Of a stretch of DNA of 64,000 bases, positions 60,273 to 64,000 are shown one piece after another. Position numbers and translations under genes: made by a program. The notes under the pieces were generated by a model. It did not search any database, was not told the origin of the DNA, and saw nothing but the letters and a program-made list of their open reading frames with translations. How positions within the stretch are numbered: the first letter of the stretch is position 1; each line of letters opens with the position of its first letter. Origin of the DNA: Scylla paramamosain. Lineage: Eukaryota > Arthropoda > Malacostraca > Decapoda > Portunidae. The DNA lies in the NCBI RefSeq assembly GCF_035594125.1, contig NC_087152.1:19002001-19066000 (forward strand), in the 5' to 3' direction.

Positions 60273-61190
60273 CTAACGAAAAAAGTGCTGGAGTGCAGTT
60301 ACCTCCCGCTCGAGTGTTTCGGCCAAAACACGAACACCCTGGCGTGACAAATGCACTCCATCCCTGGCGTACAAGGTGTCCCTGCCATAGAAAAGGTCCC
60401 AGTTGTCGATGAACGTCCATCCATTACTCCTACAATGATTCGCGAGCCTGCGATTCACTGTAATAGCCCTGGACAGCCACTCAGCACCAACTCCCCTCCT
60501 CGGCAAGACACCACATACCACGGGGATCCCTCCCTTCTCCCTAATCCTGTCCAAAGCCTGTCGAAACCTCCTGATAAGCTCCTCACTCCTGACCTTACCA
60601 AGGTCATTCCCTCCCGCACTGAGAAAAACAATGGGCTTGGTCCCATCTTTTTCCAAGCACGTGTCTAGCCTATCAGCTACCTTCCCTATCCCGGCCCCCG
60701 GCAAACACACCCTCGACCTAAGCTTCCTATCCCTAGCACAGAACGCACTATCTAAGTGCCTAACCTGACTATCGCCAAACACAAGCACTCTACCTTGGGG
60801 CAGGGTAACTGCATCTGCCCCCTCCTTCTTGCCTCCTCCAGCCCTGTCCACCTCCTTCTCCTTCCCCTCCTCCAGCACATTGAAGGGATTCTTCGTCTCC
60901 ACGGAAGGTGCCCTGAGCACCTTCACCCTCTTGGCTCCCCTGCACACAACCGACCACTGCTCCTCCGTCGCCTTACTAGGTAAGGTGACGGTGGGGCACG
61001 ACCCTCCCACAGGTGCTGAGATCCTCTCACAGAACTCAGCCTGCAGGTCTGAGATCCTCTCACGAAACTCAGCCTGCACCTCCGAGATCCTTCGATGGAA
61101 CTCAGCCTCCACCTCTGAGACTTTCGCAACGAAGGCCTCGAGAACAGGAGAACTAACACAACCTGTCGACTCAGCAACACAAGGCGCCAT
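60273..61190 (-). CDS. CR1 LINE ORF1 with SGNH-hydrolase (esterase) domain
   Basis: 305 residues from the ATG at 61190. Residues 25-58 hold three tandem 11-residue coiled-coil-like repeats (EVEAEFHRRIS, EVQAEFRERIS, DLQAEFCERIS). Residues ~131-300 form an SGNH/GDSL-like fold: FGDSQ with the putative nucleophile Ser141, PGAG ~164-167, GGND with Asn195, and DGVH with Asp277 and His280. The full catalytic set is present. Esterase ORF1 proteins are known in CR1-type LINEs; their role in retrotransposition (RNA or lipid association) is not settled. It is much GC-richer than the flanks, and intact. Confidence 0.88.
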   Translation of the reverse strand: MAPCVAESTGCVSSPVLEAFVAKVSEVEAEFHRRISEVQAEFRERISDLQAEFCERISAPVGGSCPTVTLPSKATEEQWSVVCRGAKRVKVLRAPSVETKNPFNVLEEGKEKEVDRAGGGKKEGADAVTLPQGRVLVFGDSQVRHLDSAFCARDRKLRSRVCLPGAGIGKVADRLDTCLEKDGTKPIVFLSAGGNDLGKVRSEELIRRFRQALDRIREKGGIPVVCGVLPRRGVGAEWLSRAITVNRRLANHCRSNGWTFIDNWDLFYGRDTLYARDGVHLSRQGVRVLAETLEREVTALQHFFR

Positions 61191-61270
61191 GTCTACACTA
61201 GCCAGCTATATTAGCGTCAGGTCACTGCTCACTAAACACGTCCGTTCACTAGGAACCCTGACCTGAGACA

Positions 61271-62748
<1,478 letters not shown>

Positions 62749-63255
62749 TACAGTGGAACCTAAGTTACCAAATGCCTCCCTTTCTGAACAACTCAGTTTT
62801 CAAACAAAATATTTTACTCATAATTGCTTCAGTTGCCAAACCATAATTCGGTTTATGAACAAGGTTACTTGATTTCAAATACTAAAAGATATAGCAAAAG
62901 CTGCCATTTATTACTAATTTATAGTTTCTATATTCCCTTTGTTTTTTATATATTTGGAGGAGAGGCACAATGGGTATGACCATAATTCAATCTTTGAAAT
63001 TAGTTAAATGTGATCCCACTGAAGAGCCTCAATGTAAACAAATAAGGTTTAATACTCAGGAGTAATCCCAAGCCTCCTGTGGCTCTCTCTATGACCCATA
63101 ACACCATCACTACTGCACAACTGCATTTTCACAGTAGCTTTTCCCAGCAGCAAGATGTCTAAGTGTTATGATCACCTTTTTTGACAGTGAGTGGGTTGCT
63201 CCTCTCTGTTTCACTCTGTAAGATTTCCCTAACTTGACTGGTGACAAAAAGAATA

Positions 63256-63726
63256 CAGTAAAATCCCTCTTATCCAGCATCAACGGGACCGCCAACATGC
63301 CGGATACTTGAATATTGCCGCATACTTGAATAGAAATGAAATTATGTCCACAATCACCACCCTACACTCACACATCTTATCATAACAAAGATCAGCTGAT
63401 CTTAATCAGCAGCTGATCTGATCAGCTGCTTAAGTGTAAGCACAACATGCTTCCTCTTTTCTACAACTTTAGGCATGATGAAGGTGTCAGGCGATAAACA
63501 GTGCACACGTGGGACTGAGTCACTGAGTAAACACAGTGCTGTGGGCCGCGGGTGGCACGAAGCAGTGCGCTCTGGTGGCGAGGGGACAAAGTATGCCTCG
63601 TGCGGGAATTTTAATCAATTTTATGAGTACACATTGATTTTTTATTGATTTTAAGGCTTGGGGAAAAATGTGCCAGATACTTGAAGCTGCTGGATACTCG
63701 AATGCCGGATGAGAGGGATTTTACTG
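63256..63726. mobile_element. Tigger/pogo-like MITE, copy 2, nested
   Basis: CAGTAAAATCCCTC to GAGGGATTTTACTG with TA on both sides (63254-63255, 63727-63728). It is 471 bp and clearly homologous to 7736-8188. It is longer by an expansion of the GATCAGCTGATC core. It interrupts the nuclease frame of the surrounding element. Confidence 0.88.
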
Positions 63727-63862
63727 TACATGCACAGTCTAAACAATATCTTCTGATGAGTTCTGTGTCACTAAGTTCATTCAATACAACCTTTCTGGAT
63801 AAATAATTTCTAGGCTGGACATATTGTGAAGTGGCCATCTTACCAGTGGGAACGTTTGTCAT
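63727..63862 (-). pseudogene. HARBI1-like nuclease N-terminal fragment, copy 2
   Basis: The first ~43 codons from the ATG near 63835 read MATSQYVQPRNYLSRKVVLN, then LSDTELIRRYCLD. The frame is then broken by the nested MITE and resumes, decayed, at 63110-63255. Confidence 0.5.
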
Positions 63863-64000
63863 TACCTGCTAAGACATGGTGGACTGGTGTCTGAGGACAG
63901 ATTAATCTATTTTACATTGATTCCTAAGGGGGAAAATAGTTTTTTGTTTCCAAATATTTTGGATCTTGAATGGCATTCATAAACAAATTATGTTTGAAAA

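Larger units (their letters stand above)
57102..61270 (-). mobile_element. CR1-clade LINE, near full length (minus strand)
   Basis: In minus-strand order: a short 5' leader, ORF1 (61190-60273) with an SGNH-esterase domain, ORF2 endonuclease (60196-59039), ORF2 reverse transcriptase (~59055-57192), and a 3' UTR ending in tandem octamers TTCTTATG (57102-57128). Esterase-bearing ORF1 and octamer 3' ends instead of poly(A) are known features of CR1-type LINEs. One frameshift separates the two ORF2 halves. No target-site duplication was identified. Confidence 0.88.
62751..64000 (-). mobile_element. HARBI1-like transposon derivative, copy 2, cut by window end
   Basis: The left end CAGTGGAACC is preceded by TA (62749-62750). 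The body matches copy 1 (ATTGCTTCAGTTGCCA, GTTACTTGATTTCAAA, and the same N-terminal nuclease frame). The right inverted end is not reached, but the sequence at 63930-64000 matches that before 56323. A Tigger-like MITE is inserted at 63256-63726. Confidence 0.6.

Overview
The window is eukaryotic and most likely from a decapod crustacean or close arthropod relative. The evidence is spliced coding exons with GT-AG introns, a short (TTAGG)4 tract of the arthropod telomere type, very long CA, GA and TA microsatellites, and dense Gypsy, LINE, mariner and MITE-type elements. There are no operons, ribosome binding sites or bacterial features. Everything here comes from reading the sequence; no database search was possible.

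Layout. From 1 to about 16,000 is accessory sequence. A T-rich minisatellite (about 1,310-2,450, continuing after 8,190) hosts a decayed minus-strand Ty3/Gypsy element (2,452-7,566) and a Tigger-like MITE (7,736-8,188). A TA microsatellite hosts a nearly intact minus-strand Ty3/Gypsy element (9,699-16,057) with 501-bp LTRs, a 460-aa Gag and a pol frame in the -1 phase. A canonical slippery heptamer followed by a possible H-type pseudoknot lies in the gag/pol overlap. From 16,160 to 22,775 lie copies of one APE-type LINE family: a 5' fragment, a nearly complete copy and a decayed copy.

From 45,393 down to about 25,640 seven consecutive minus-strand exons join in phase. They encode the C-terminal ~690 residues of one host protein, proline- and serine-rich, ending in two UBA-like repeats. 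This matches the architecture of the activated Cdc42 kinase (Ack/TNK2) tail; the kinase exons would lie beyond 64,000. The introns hold microsatellites, some abutting splice sites, plus mariner, LINE and SINE debris and foldback elements.

From 45,400 to 64,000 there is no recognised host exon. This part holds a Tc1/mariner pseudogene, MITEs, a 178-bp tandem duplication, a HARBI1-like transposon derivative carrying a solo LTR, a CR1-clade LINE on the minus strand (57,102-61,270, with an SGNH-esterase ORF1), and a second HARBI1-like derivative carrying a nested Tigger-like MITE. Apart from the Ack-like gene, the coding content belongs to mobile elements; the near-intact Gypsy element and the CR1 element look youngest.
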